Source: Gymnopus androsaceus JB14 (taxonomy: Eukaryota > Basidiomycota > Agaricomycetes > Agaricales > Omphalotaceae). From it: 64,000 bases of DNA. A model generated the notes under the pieces. The model had not been told where the DNA came from and made no database searches. It saw nothing but the letters and a program-made list of their open reading frames with translations. Shown here piece after piece: positions 1-11,452 of this stretch (the first letter of the stretch is position 1; the number at the start of each line of letters is the position of its first letter). Where the stretch lies: contig ML769538.1 in the NCBI GenBank assembly GCA_009733575.1, positions 1 through 64,000 on the forward strand. Direction: 5' to 3'. The position numbers were made by a program, and so were the translations under genes.

Positions 1-325
1 AAGCTGAACTCTCATATGCTTGTCAATTCTGGCTGAAGCATCTCAAGGCAGCATTTGGAACAGGTTCAAAGGCACCCAATACTAAAGTTCAAATCTCAGT
101 TGAGATCAAGCTTCAGTACTGGTGTGAGATTCTTAATTTGCCCGGTTCTGTGGGTGCTGCCATAGAGGCCCTTCACCGGATTATGTCAACGATAATGGTG
201 TCATCTGGGGTTCTGCCATTGACTGTGGGATCAAGAATAGCAGTGCTCTTAATTGATAAAAGTTCACGTGTCAGGGAAGGAGCAGTGTACTGCTTGTCTG
301 AGCTGGTAAAGTATGGTGACTCAGG
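1..325 (+). pseudogene. NACHT-type NLR fragment: region after the NACHT domain plus one HEAT repeat (5' end outside window)
   Basis: Reading frame 2 is open from the first base to about base 318. The translation begins AELSYACQFWLKHL, which resembles the 'L-YAC-FW--HL' segment found just after the NACHT ATPase domain in many basidiomycete NLR-like (STAND) proteins; this is family knowledge, not a database hit. It then runs through 'LQYWCEILNLPGSVGAAIEALHRI' type helices (shown here only as a description of position 110-180) into one HEAT-like helix pair with RVREGAVYCLSELVKYG at about 268-318. The next bases are GTGACTCAGG, a possible splice donor. From about base 327 the homologous HEAT sequence is on the opposite strand, so the plus-strand gene is interrupted by an inversion or an inverted duplication. 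The P-loop part would lie left of the window. Likely a broken or rearranged immune-receptor-like gene; moderate confidence. Confidence 0.5.
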
Positions 326-326
326 T

Positions 327-1050
327 GCAATGAGGGGATGGAATTTCTCTAAACCTTCCATTAGAATGGTTTTCATGAAATATCAACTTGGAAAGGAGCT
401 CACCATACTTGGAAAGCTCAGACAGACAATTGATTGCTGCCCTTCTGACATGCAAGCTGTCATCTTTCAAGGACTCTAGAATCCTAGACATAGCAGGTTC
501 AATGAGAGGATGGAATTTCTCTAAACCTTCTATTAGAATGGTTTCCTTGAAATATCAACTCAGAAAGGAGCTCAACATCCTTGAAAATCTCAGACAGACA
601 TTTGATTGCTGCCATTCTGACATACAAGCTGTCATCTTTCAAGGCCTCCAGAATCCTAGGCATAGCAGGTGCAATGAGGGGATGGAATTTCTCTAAACCT
701 TCTATTAGAATGGTTTCCATGAAATATCAACTTGGAATGGAGCTCACCATACTTGGAAAGCTCAGACAGATAATTGATTGCTGCCCTTCCGACATCGTCA
801 TCTGTATCTTTCAAGGACTCCAGAATCCTAGACATAGCAGGTGCAATGAGGGGATGGAATTTCTCTAAAACTTCTATTAGAATGGTTTCCATGCAATATC
901 AACTTGGAAAGGAGCTCACCATGCTTTGATACTTTAAACAGGTGATTAAGTGCGGCCTGTCTAGTAGACACACGGTTATCTTTCAAAAGCTCCATAATTC
1001 TTGGCAGAGCAGCTGCCATAATAGGATGGAATCTCTCTATACCTCAAAGT
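327..1050 (-). pseudogene. Inverted HEAT-repeat exon array (NLR or ARM/HEAT protein fragment)
   Basis: On the minus strand four to five copies of a 42-residue HEAT-like unit can be read, for example FHPLIAPAMSRILESLKD followed by AAINYLSELSKY. Each unit is one exon of 126 bp flanked by 46-nt GT-AG introns, for example the intron at 702-747 and the exon at 748-873. The introns are phase 1, so a Gly/Glu codon is split at every junction and the units stay in frame when spliced. The unit at the left edge has lost its acceptor AG (GG at 358-359), although another AG lies 3 nt further on. The left-most coding part dissolves at about 327, where the plus-strand NLR fragment begins. The right end stops at about 1092, where a dispersed repeat starts. 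Most likely a piece of the same NLR/HEAT gene turned around. Confidence 0.55.
341..1050 (-). repeat. 172-bp tandem repeat made of one HEAT exon plus one intron
   Basis: The string GAATTTCTCT and its variants recur at 341, 513, 685, 857 and 1029, giving an exact 172-bp period over five starts. 172 equals a 126-bp exon (42 codons) plus a 46-nt intron, so the repeated unit is the whole exon-intron cassette and not only the coding part. Confidence 0.85.
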
Positions 1051-1092
1051 TCATACTGCAGTATTTTCCTTCAAATAAAAACTTGGGGGACT

Positions 1093-1310
1093 CACCAATG
1101 ACCACGGCCTTGGAAGAATCGTACTTTTTTTCACTCATAGAAATTTGTTTCTGAGGGATCATGTCTGTTCAATAGTTCGACGAATTCTGCGTCGATTCAT
1201 ATATACAAAAAAAATATGTTTTTTTGAGTGTATAACGCTAATAAGGACATGCTGGGCTCGGTTTGACGCCTTACTTAGCGCCACGGTCTGTCTCACTAGC
1301 CGGTACATTA
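1093..1310 (+). repeat. Dispersed repeat X, copy 1
   Basis: This stretch matches the reverse complement of 34783-34998 over about 215 bp, including TTCGACGAATTCTGCGTCG and AATAAGGACATGCTG. Copy 1 abuts the HEAT array on the left. It has no coding potential that I can see. It may be the end of an unrecognised transposon. Confidence 0.7.
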
Positions 1311-1351
1311 GTAGGCTATAAACTTTCAAATTTTTCAAATTTTGACACTTA

Positions 1352-4300
1352 TAGTGTTGGGCACGGGTACGGGTATGGGTATTTGGAATGCACACCGGAC
1401 CCGCACCCGCCAACACCTTACCCCCACGGTTAGGGGTGTAAAACCGTACCCGCAATACCGCGGTTATCAGAAACCGTCCTAGACCCGCGGTTTAATATGG
1501 TTAAACCGCGGTTATAAGTACTTATGTATTCCGAAATTTTGTTGAGAAATTTATTCTGTATATAATATGGTCATCAGCCCGTGGTTGAACATCCCTAGCA
1601 AAAACTCTAACAACAATGCTAAAGCGAGACCTTTAGTTACAAAGACACTGGTCAGTGATAATAGAAAATTTAAGTAGTAGTCTCTTCAAGATCAACAGCC
1701 TTACGCTTCCCCTTGCCCATGTTATCATTAATTGCTGCAAGAACATCTTCATCCCGAATCATATCATGACGAGACCAGCTTCCAAGGCAGAGCAGAATGC
1801 GGATCGACCGCCCATTCAACCAGTTGCATGTGAAATGCAAAAGATGTCGACCTTGTGAAAAAACACGCTCAACAGCAGTGGAAGTAGCTAATACAGTATT
1901 AATACCTAGAACAATCATTGAGCAATGAAATAACATACCTGGTATAGAAAGGTAGTCCAATGCCATTTGCGAAAGCTTAGGATATAAGCGTCGTTTGTTC
2001 CACCACCACTTGAGTGGGTCCTCAACGGCCTCGATGTTGGTGGTCAAATAGTCGTCAAGTTCATTCTGAATCGCAGTAGAAACAGGCATATTGATGTGAG
2101 CGAAAAGATCAAATACACCTGATGATGATGATGCGGAGGACGTGCCAGCTGCTGGCTATCAACAAAGAATGAATAAGTTATAACAATACCCAATGTCAAC
2201 TCCGTGAGCACATACTTTAGGGTCTTCAGGAGCAGGTGCATCCATATCAACGTAAGGCTTGAATTCCTCACGGAGGATTTCTTCTGCAGTGTTTATCCAA
2301 ACCTGATCCCATCCCCGTTTGCGAAAGTACTCCAGTTTAAAGTTTGGATGAAGCACTACATTGAACATTGTCAGTACTGGTGGAGTTAATACTGATATAG
2401 TTAAAGATAGAGAAGACGTACTCATTGCAATCCTGTATACATTTGAATCATCAGTACGTGAGTAGTATTTGTTGAGGGTTGCTTGAGCTAAAGTGAGAGC
2501 CGACTTGACTGCAGGATGTAACATTCTTGTCGGAGTTTCGGTGAAGAAATCGTCAATGACATCCATCATAGGAATAACCTGCGCAATAGTACTGATGTTA
2601 TCCCTTGAGAAAAGAAGAGTGGCCGACTTGAATATCTGAATCAATGGAAAGATGTTAGTACACCAGATTAAAAGATTGATGTTTGCACTTGCCTCCAAAA
2701 CATGTAATAGATCGTCAACAATATCCCATTGTTTGTCTGAGAGCTCAAATTTGCGAAGGTTAAGACTCTTGTTGCCAGTGATCTCATCAACAACGGCAGT
2801 ATACTCACGCGCGACCTTCATCATGTCGTATGTAGAGTTCCAGCGAGTCGCCACATCACGAGGGAGGAGACGAACATTGAGGCCATGTGTTGTGCAGGCT
2901 TCACGCCAAGCAGGGAGAGCAATAGTAGTTGAATGGATTATGGCGAAAGAAAGTCCTCGAATCTAATACAGTATGATAATAACTTAATTAGCCAGGTTTA
3001 TCATAAAAAGAATCATGTCATGCCTTGGAGATGACCGAACGGACTTCCTCTGTATCATTTAAAACCCGCGCCTTTTCGGATTCATCCAACTTGTCAAATT
3101 CATCCATATCATCCTCCTCCTGTTCATCATCATCGCCGTTGCTATCGTCCGAGTCTGAGACATCTACCAGGTCTGGCAGGTCATCCTCGCCTACATCCGA
3201 GTCCGGGTCTACGTTCACCTCCTCCTCCAAGTCAGTCCCATCACCTGTATGTTTCCCAGTCCTACGTTTCTTCTCGACACCGAAGGGTTTGAGAAGGGCC
3301 TTTACTGAAAGATTGAGGGTATGGTTGTAGCATCGAACACGGTTAGTTGCTTCGAATGTATTATTTGGGTTCTCAGCAAGATTTGAGGTTTGAGTGTCAT
3401 TTGATGTCGCATTATCACCGGTAAAAGCCAAAACCTAAATGGAAAATTAGTTAAGATGGTTAATAGATCGTCCACGTACATACCTTATTCTGTATACCAT
3501 GTCGAGCCAACATTTCATCAAACTCTCGAGCTAACACCTCCCCCGTATGTGACTACAACAATGTAAGCTCATTTCGTCTGATGTAAAAATAAAGTATTAC
3601 CTCTGGAATCTCGAAGATATCTAGAAGGAAGACAAGCGGTGTACCCTCATGTTGGAGATGCACTGTCCAAGCAGCCATAGCACGATGATTAGGTGAGGTC
3701 CATGCATCTGTGGCAAAATTGAGGTGCCCCGGATACTCCTATAATGGCATTAGTAGAGCGCAAGCAATGAAAAATTGTGTATACCTGAAGTAGCCTGTTG
3801 ATACGCTCTTCACAGCGGTTGAAACTAGCTTGAATATCACGAGCAATCGTGCGACAAGTAGGAATTTCTGCCTGAGGCCGACCAGCTAGCATGAGCTCAC
3901 GAAACTTGCGATCTTCAATAATTGAGAGCGAGCGATTGCTTTCCGTGACCCAGCGCACAAGATTAGCCCTAAAAATATTCATTTGACATGAGTAGGGATG
4001 AACATACAGGCCTGAACACACCTTATCTGAGGATTAGTATGCGCTCTGTGCGTAACTGAAATAGGTTGCGAGCCTTGTCGACCAAATGCAGCATGTATTG
4101 AACCATCGGGACGGGAGTGAGAAGCACCTTTGGTGGCAGCAGCGACGGCATCTTCACCGAAACAACGTACAGCGTGAGTTCGAAGATTGGAGGTTGAAGA
4201 CTTGTCGCCTTTGTCCAGATAACGGCGTACAATTCCTTTCCCTTTACAGCGATGAGCAGCACATTTGAATATGTGATACTTCCGATTATCCTCATAGCCA

Positions 4301-5607
4301 ACCGTGACTTTTGAATCAAAGAATGAATATACAGGAGAGGTCCAATGAGGTCGCAGAGAATCTACGAAACATATTAGCTCAGACGGAGTTGCGGAATCAA
4401 GCCAAAAGAAAACTGACCAATCTCTGCTTGGTCTCTCTCGGCTTGAGTAAGAGCCTGAGCTGAACCATTTCCATTGCCATTGCTGTCGCCGTCAGGGATT
4501 TCGATCACATCTGCTGAAAGAGTGAGAATAATGCAGAAGAAAGTAATTATATGCACGTACCAGGAGCTGAAGAGACCTTAGAGGAAGAACGTCTAAGCAC
4601 TTTTTTAACCTTTCCACTGACATGTTTGATAGCGGTGACAACTTTCGAAGCGGTAGAGCGAAGAGAAGAGCGAGCAGATTCGGAGCTTGCAGAAGATGGG
4701 GCCTTACGAGCCTTTTTACTGGGACGAGCAGCATGGTCTTTTGTGGCCATGATTCTGAGCCTAGGAATTCTTTCAGATATATCTTTTATACTGAATTTAC
4801 CTCCGACTTCTCGTTGCCCGAGTCATCCGATAGTTTGAGGTACATGCGGTACTCAGAGGCTACTTGACCAATGGGAATTAACGGAGAAGGGCCCAGAGCA
4901 GCGAAACACGTCCGATAATTCCTAAATTGCCAATGTCACCAGTAGTAGAACAAAAAAGCGGTGGATGGAAGTATTTTGGATGTATTATTGCCAGAATACA
5001 GGCTAGGGATACACAAACAAGGAGAGTGGCCACAATACATATGTAGCGGATTGAATAACGTGTCTATCGATATCAAGAAGTCCTATGTTTTGGGAAGGTA
5101 TTAGTTGAGAAATGAGAAGTCTGAGACACATACCTTTTTCCGAGACCAACGAGACCAACGTACATAGCCTGCCATCACAAACGGACCCAAAAACCATAGT
5201 GAATGCCAATACTCTTCAGATATTTTGAGATATTCAGATATTCGCAACATGAAAAAAAAGAAGAGCTAATCTCACCGCTAGACCATTAGGTGGATACCCA
5301 TTACTGTGTAATGCATTGTGCGGAACGCGTCTTCAGTATCTGTGGCGTAAATGTGTGTTGACGCGATCGATGCGGCGATGTTATTGGCGATTATCGGACG
5401 GCGGCCATTGCAGTGTGAAAACAAGAGTTGCCACGTAAGTGCATGGCATGTCTCAAGCCGAGAAATAAAACCGGCCAGAGAGAACCGCGGTTCCCGCGGG
5501 CCGGGTGGCGGTAATCGCGGGTCTGCTGAATGAAGAAACCGTACCCGTACCCGAGTCACCCGAGAGGTCAACACCGCGGGTGTACCCCCTACCCGTGCCC
5601 AACACTA
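1352..5607. mobile_element. hAT DNA transposon, complete (hAT-1)
   Basis: The ends are inverted: TAGTGTTGGGCACGGGTA starts at 1352 and its complement ends at 5607. The 8 bases on each side are identical, GACACTTA at 1344-1351 and at 5608-5615, which is the 8-bp target duplication expected for hAT elements. Sub-terminal regions are rich in CCGCGG/ACCCGTACCC motifs, typical of hAT transposase binding regions. The element is 4,256 bp and carries one transposase gene on the minus strand. The perfect target duplication suggests a fairly recent insertion. Confidence 0.93.
1670..4750 (-). CDS. hAT transposase with BED zinc finger and hATC dimerisation domain
   Basis: Multi-exon gene filling hAT-1. 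It starts with MATKDHAARPSKKARKAP, a basic N-terminus. Next comes a BED-type zinc finger (KCAAHRCKGKG ... NLRTHAVRC) near 4140-4270. The RNase H-like catalytic core follows: ATDAWTSPN near 3700 holds the first Asp, FTGDNATSNDTQ near 3400 the second, and RCYNHTLNLSVKALL the conserved CxxH region. A long acidic insert sits at 3020-3240. The segment MATRWNSTYDMM lies near 2850. The C-terminal hATC domain has TSTAVERVFSQG near 1880 and ends LEETTT-stop at 1670. About ten short introns interrupt it. I saw no stop inside the exons I could join, so it may still be active, but not every splice site was verified. hAT transposases cut and paste DNA in the nucleus by binding the terminal repeats. Confidence 0.85.
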
Positions 5608-5615
5608 GACACTTA

Positions 5616-6249
5616 TACCAATCGAAAGCCTGAGTCTTGAAAGGTACAAATATGTTGATCTTAAAAACACAATTTTTACAACTGAACAAAAGTCACAAAA
5701 CGTCCACCCTACTAAATCACTACCGCTTGGACCAGCCGTTTCTCAGAAACGTCTATGGATCCTTCGGTCCGAGATGGCTGTGCCATAGTTTCAAATAGAA
5801 ACGGATGGTCACGAGCCTAAGGTTGCCCAGGTCATTTCAGTCTGACCTATAGGTTATTCCAGGCCCAGACCATTTTTGCTGATGCTTTTGCTTTCGAGGG
5901 GACTTCTACCATTCCATGCCAGTCTATACTGCCATTATTGATCATTGCCGCATGGTCCATCAGCTTCTCCAATCATATTCAGTGTTTTGACGCTCAAATT
6001 TTGATTGGGCACTCCCTAGTAAGTACTTTGATTAACTTTTTAGACAAGTTCACCATTAAAGCACTTCTTTTCCATCATACATTCTCAAGTCCCCGCTTTA
6101 CCTTTTCAAGTATCACAGCGAACCCTTTTTCACAGTTGCTGATTCAGCGTGACTTGGTTGGTTGTATTTAAACGGTTTGGGTTTAAAATTTTCACTCTTG
6201 TCTTTTTCCTTTCTACTTTCACCATCTCTGCCACTTTCATCTATCCACA
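5616..6249. other. Gene-free stretch, upstream region of the 6250 gene
   Basis: No convincing coding sequence. A TATTTAAAC box at about 6166 followed by a pyrimidine-rich tract (6190-6245) looks like the promoter and 5' leader of the broken gene that starts at 6250. Confidence 0.4.
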
Positions 6250-8227
6250 ATGTCCATGGACCATTACAACAATCAAGTCTGGTCTGACTCGCCCTCCACT
6301 TACTTTCTTCCATGGTCGTGAGAGTCTACTCCTGCTAGCGCTGCATTTTATTTTTGTAATTGTCCTTCTGCCTTCAACCATCGCATTTTTGAGGACCCAG
6401 CGGCCACAATCCTTGCAACTCCTTCTGACCCTGAAGCCAGTGCGTTTATTATCAAGGGACAGGTTATTCCACCTTCTTCCACTTATTCAGCCTGTCTTGC
6501 TGAGTGGTTCCCTACACATCCACAAGTGGATTTTACGTTTGCCGATGGGTGGCACCTGCACACTCATTGCTTCTTTTTGGCCCATGCACTCCGTTGTTTT
6601 GAAGCTCAGGTGGGGACCAATGAGGCGCATGATCTGCCCACTGCTCTAGCAGAATTTATGATTCATTTGGAGCCCTCTTTGGTTTGTTCATTTTTCTCTT
6701 CCATTCTCTTTTATTATTCTTTATTTTTCTAATGCTCTTTTTTCTTTTCGCAGAACTATATCTTCACGAATTGGATAGCTTGCATCAATTGTCCAACATT
6801 TGCTGTCTTCCATTACTGTCTTGCCTTTTGCTTCCTGGCCGACCACACGTTTCCGCACTTCCATACTTTCTGGTTGGATCCCCTTAATCTGGGTGCCGAC
6901 TTTTTACAGGTTGTACAGGTCCATTTTTTGTTTCATTCCTAATCTAGCAATTTTGCTCAGTTCTTGCATTTTTAGGCGCGTATCCGAGAGTTAGGGGTCA
7001 CTACTGCCATGCCTACTCCTATTCCGTTTGATCCTTCGACTGCTGAGGGTTGCCACCTTGCGCTGTTGCTTCCACCTCAGGATCTCGAAGTGTTTCCACC
7101 TGCGCTTCTTGCTCCGCGCAACATTGTCTCTGCGGTTTCTGTTCCTCCACCACCTAAGGTGGATCCTTCTGCCGAACCTGCTGCTGCCACAAGCGTCTCT
7201 ACTACAACTCGAGTCCGCATGCCTCCAAAGGCAACTGCTTCCACGGGGACTTTACCCATATCACCCAAGGTGACAAGATCCGTACCGCATTTTGAAGGGA
7301 GACCGCATAAGGTTGCTCCTAAGGTATTTTCTCCTCTTCCTTCTTATTTCCTAACTCATTTTTCTTTCTTTTATTTGCTTTAGCAACCGCTTGTCATTTT
7401 GAAGGCAACTTGTCATGCGGCTGCTTCTAAGTTGACATGTTCCGCTTCCAGTACGTTTTTGTCTTTTTAGCTTTTCAAGTTCAATTTTTTTTTTCTAATT
7501 GTCCCTTTTTTGCTTTTTAGATTCTTCTGCCAATGGTGACAGCGAGGAGGAAGAAGATGAGCTCAAGTGCTCTCCTCCAAAACGCTCCACTGTTTCATGC
7601 AAGCATTGTCACTTGCCTTCTGTGGCTTCCTCCAATCCTTTGGAGGTGAGCTCTCCCAAGAGTGAGGCTCCCATCGCAAAGAAGATTCCCGTGACTCGTA
7701 GTACCATTGCCAAAGCCAATCTTACTTATAACCCAAAAGGGAAGCAAAAGGCTCATGCTTGTTCTACGTCCATAGAGATTTCTGCTCCCACTGAGGTTTG
7801 TTTTTCATCTTTCCTTTTCAGCGCCAGCATACTCAACCCCAAAGACATACACATCCGCTCAGTATGCCTAGTGAAGGCTCATCAACTAGTCATCACGAAG
7901 GAGCTGGTAGTCATCAGGAACAAGCCGAGCATGCACATGAACAAAGATCGCCTAATCATGCACTACAGGTTAACCCTAATGACCTGAGCCATGTTAAAAT
8001 GGCCAAGATCGCTCTCAATAAATTACCCAATGAGCTAGTGGAGAAGATCTCTACTCAACACAACCTGGATCTTCATGGCCTCAAAAATGGCCAGTACTTT
8101 TCAAGCAATTAAGGATCCATTGCGGTTTGGAATACCCCATGCTCCCAATGATCCTCATCACAACATGAACAATATTCTTCCTAATCATGATGTATTCTTC
8201 AAGGTGGATCATAATAGAAACTTGTAG
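6250..8227 (+). pseudogene. Unrecognised multi-exon gene, broken by a stop and a frameshift
   Basis: The reading starts ATG at 6250 (MSMDHYNNQVWSDSP) but hits TGA after 23 codons (TGG TCG TGA); the frame is open again after it. Exons can be followed through WHLHTHCFFLAHALRCF, a Cys/His/Phe-rich exon at about 6756-6908 (NWIACINCPTFAVFHYCLAF), a Pro-rich linker at 7010-7320, a Ser/Glu linker at 7520-7790 and a C-terminal exon from about 7822. Introns have GT...TTTTTAG or TTTTCGCAG ends. Near 8088, in a run of A, the frame must shift by one base to continue into MASTFQAIKDPLRFGIPHAP and the TAG at 8225-8227. The protein family is unknown to me; it has the layout of a low-copy fungal orphan or a transposon-carried gene. 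It ends only a few bases before hAT-2. Confidence 0.55.
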
Positions 8228-8238
8228 GGAGCTAATTT

Positions 8239-11200
8239 CAGTGTTGTCATTAACCCTTAAGCCTTAATAAGACCCTTAACATAAGCCTTAGTATTGAAAG
8301 CAATCCTTAATAACCCTTAATTAAGGATGACATAAGAAATCGGAATTTGACGTGCCGTGCTCTTGCACAGCAAATTGATGCGCCGCAATCTTGCACTGCA
8401 AATCGTTTAGTTTATTGACATCGGTGTCCTCGAATGCCACCCAAGAAAGGTCCTCTTTGGGAGTTCTTCCACCAGGGTGAAAAGAAGAACTCTTCACATT
8501 ATCATGCTTTCTGCCTTGCCTGCCTCAAACGACATCGACTGGAAGGCTTGCCGATAGAGCTTGATGAAAACAGAGCAGAAATCTCACAGATAACTTACGC
8601 TTGGTTCAAAGGAGGTACGTGAATTTGCCTTGCTAATGTATGATGTTTAATGCAAGATTGAATAGCTTGTGAAAATGTTCCGAGCATCAACGGCAAGAAA
8701 TCTGCCACCCACATGCCTCCAAAAAGGCGCGGAAAGTTGCGAAGCAAGAAAGAGATGGGAAAGAGTCAGAGATGGCTGCTTCTGATGGAGATGATGAGTT
8801 GTCAGACAGTGGAGTTTCACGACCAAAGAAGCGGAAAAAGCTCACACAAGTGGAGACACATGTTCAGAAAACCCTAAAGTTTCCGAAGGGTCTTAACATT
8901 CCATTCACACCCGAGGATGTCAATTTTATCAAACACCAATTCATCCGTGCAACCATCTCCGCCAATCTCCCATTCCATTGGACCTCTGATGCAGAGGTCA
9001 TCAAACTTTTTCTTATGATGCGCTCCTGTGCTGGAGAAGTGATTTCTGAATGACGTGAACTTGCTGGTCGTCTTCTAAATGATGAACATGCAATAATTGA
9101 TGAAGATCTGCACAAGATTTTGGAAGGGGAGTATGTTGTGCTTGCGTGAGCTCATATTGCTTCTTTGCATAATAACTTCAGCTAATGTTGACTATTTAGG
9201 ACTGACGGATGGAAGGATAAGTCACGAAACTCAGTTACAGGGGTCAATGCATCCATAGGTTCTCAGGTACATTATCTTATATTCAACTGAAAGAATGACT
9301 ATTCTTATGCTATCTCTTGCAGTCATACCTCATTGATTTAAAGAACTCAAACAAGGACTGTAAGGATGGTCCTTCAATGAGTGTAGCATTTGAGAGCATG
9401 ATAGATGAAACTGAGGAGGAGTACAAGTGCATTGTATTGGTGTTTGTCACTGATGATGATGGTGGGAGTAGCAAGGGGCACAAACTTCTTGTTATCCAAC
9501 GACCATGGCTTATTGCTCCTGCTTGTTCCAGCCATCAGGTTAGTACTCTCACTATCATAATATTATATGCTCAAGGTGTTCCAGTTTCAATTAGCACTTG
9601 GAGACTACTTCAAAGAAAATCTGGAAGCAGCTGAGACAGCAGAATCTGCAACAGAGGTGTTGGGATGGTTGCTCAATCACACAAAAGTCCGGGACATTTT
9701 TGATGAAGCTCAGATTGAAAAAAATGGTAAAGCTTTGGCCTACCTCACTGCTAACCTTACATGCTGGACAACACATTCTGTTGCATTTCAATGCCTTCTT
9801 GACTTGAAGGAACCCCTCTGACATGCAGCATTTCTTAATAAACCAGCTATCAATTGCAGCACAGGTTGGTGCAGAAAAGAATGCCAAAGTGAAGGAAAAA
9901 ATGATTCAGACTGCAACTGAACATTGCGAGCTTCTTGAGAGCAGTAATTTCTGGAAAAGCCTTCAGACTGTTGCTGATGATATTGAACCAATCTGCTTCT
10001 CAGTGAATATCAACCAAGGAGATAGTGGACGACCAGATCACATCTTACTCAGTCTTGGTGGTCTTTATCTTCACTTTGGCAACCATCCAAATAAATCTGT
10101 TGCCACTGGGATGAAGAAACGTTTGGAGAAGCGGTGGAAAGCCTTTGATCAAGCAGTATACATTTTTGCACTGGTTTTAAATCCATTTGAGCATCTGGAT
10201 TGATTTGGAGATCAGTCCAGAGCTACATATCTCACTTTACTCAAATCATTCATGATAGTAAGTGCAATTGAAGTCCTTATTACAGTCTACTGACTATGAC
10301 ACTTTTCTTAAGCTGTACCGACGCATGAAGTCACAATCTCCACCTGAATCCTTGACTCTTAAAGAGAAAGAGAGGTTTGAAGAAGAAAAGACACAGAAGG
10401 ACCAAGAAATATCCCGAGCTTTCCTCACTTACCTTTCTGGCAGTGGTGAATTTGGTGAATGGATAGAAAATAAATCCATTTTTGAGGACACACTTGTAAG
10501 CTCATTCAAGTTGGATATTTAGCAATCAGATTACTAATTAATTCCACAGGAAGGTAATCCAATTCTCTTCTGGGAGAGCATGAAAGGTTCTCCTGCTGTT
10601 GCTGAGCTTGTGGACTTTGCAGTTATGCTTTTAAAGCTGGTTTTAAACTCAGCAGGTACTGAACGTACATTTTCTGACTTGGGAGTCAAGAAAACTTGTC
10701 GGCGAAATTGCCTTGGGCTTCCAAAGCTTAAAAAGATGTCAATGGTTAGTTCATCTTCTTATTTTTTTTTTGATTTGGTTATTTAAAAATTGGTAGCTGG
10801 GTGTGAGCATTCGGACAGAGCACATCTCACATGGTCTGCATGATGAACATTCAAAACGGAAAAATCACAGTGATGAAAAGATTGCAGCATTGCTTGATCT
10901 TCCTCGTTATACTTTATCCAATGATTCGGACTCGGAGGACAACAAGCACAAGTCAATATACATCAAATCAGGTGCTGCATGGCGCAAGGAGTTGAAAAAG
11001 TGGATGGTGGAGGAGCAAGAGGCTGATTTTATGGACACAGATGATGATGCTGGCCCAGAAGTACCTGCCGGAAAAGATCGCTGGTTGCCAATAAAGCTTG
11101 AAGACCTCTTTGGTGGCAAAATCACAAAGCCTTTGGAGGAATTTGTGACATCACGGGCACAAAAGCAGGTCAGTGAGGAGGCACTCAGGATGGAATTCAT

Positions 11201-11401
11201 TGCAGCAGAGTATTCAGATGAACCATCAGATGATGGAGAGCTTGAAGGTTCTGGGGATGACTATGCTTAATTGTAGCTGTATTGTTGATTTTTTTTTCTT
11301 CTACCTAAGCCTTAATATTCATGTTAAGGCTAAGTCCTTATTAAGTGTTTAAGCCTTAGCTTCAAATTTTGGGCTTAATAACCCCTTAGGTGACAACACT
11401 G
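8239..11401. mobile_element. hAT DNA transposon, decayed (hAT-2)
   Basis: The terminal inverted repeat is CAGTGTTGTCA at 8239 and TGACAACACTG ending at 11401. Identical 8-bp flanks GCTAATTT lie at 8231-8238 and 11402-11409. The sub-terminal DNA has many CTTAA/TTAAG motifs (AACCCTTAAGCCTTAATAAG on the left, CCTTAATATTCATGTTAAGG on the right). The element is 3,163 bp long and holds a transposase gene in the plus direction that is broken by stops. Confidence 0.93.
8434..11270 (+). pseudogene. hAT transposase (BED finger, hATC), inactivated
   Basis: The N-terminal exon MPPKKGPLWEFFHQGEKKNSSHYHAFCLACLKRH has a BED-like CxxC finger (residues described by position 8434-8540). Later exons carry LPFHWTSDAEV, TDGWKDKSRNSVTGVNAS near 9200 (first catalytic Asp region), FVTDDDGGSSKGHKLLVIQRPW, and the hATC-like block LVLNSAGTERTFSDLG at about 10628-10685. 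The C-terminus is acidic and ends DDYA-stop at 11270. Three in-frame stops break it, all TGA: after VISE at about 9050, after LKEPL at about 9820 and after FEHLD at about 10201. In each case a CGA to TGA change would explain the stop. A relic, not a functional gene. Confidence 0.85.
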
Positions 11402-11452
11402 GCTAATTTATCCAAGGGAGAAGGGGAAAAATGAAATGAAACAACCAGATGG

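Noticed and set aside
341..1050. CRISPR-like or minisatellite reading of the 172-bp tandem repeat
   Set aside because: The period equals one HEAT exon plus one intron, with diverged coding copies; there are no short repeats with unique spacers.
6319..10205. TGA used as a sense codon
   Set aside because: Intact genes in the window use TGA as a normal stop (for example the secreted peptide), and the TGA codons are confined to decayed repeats.
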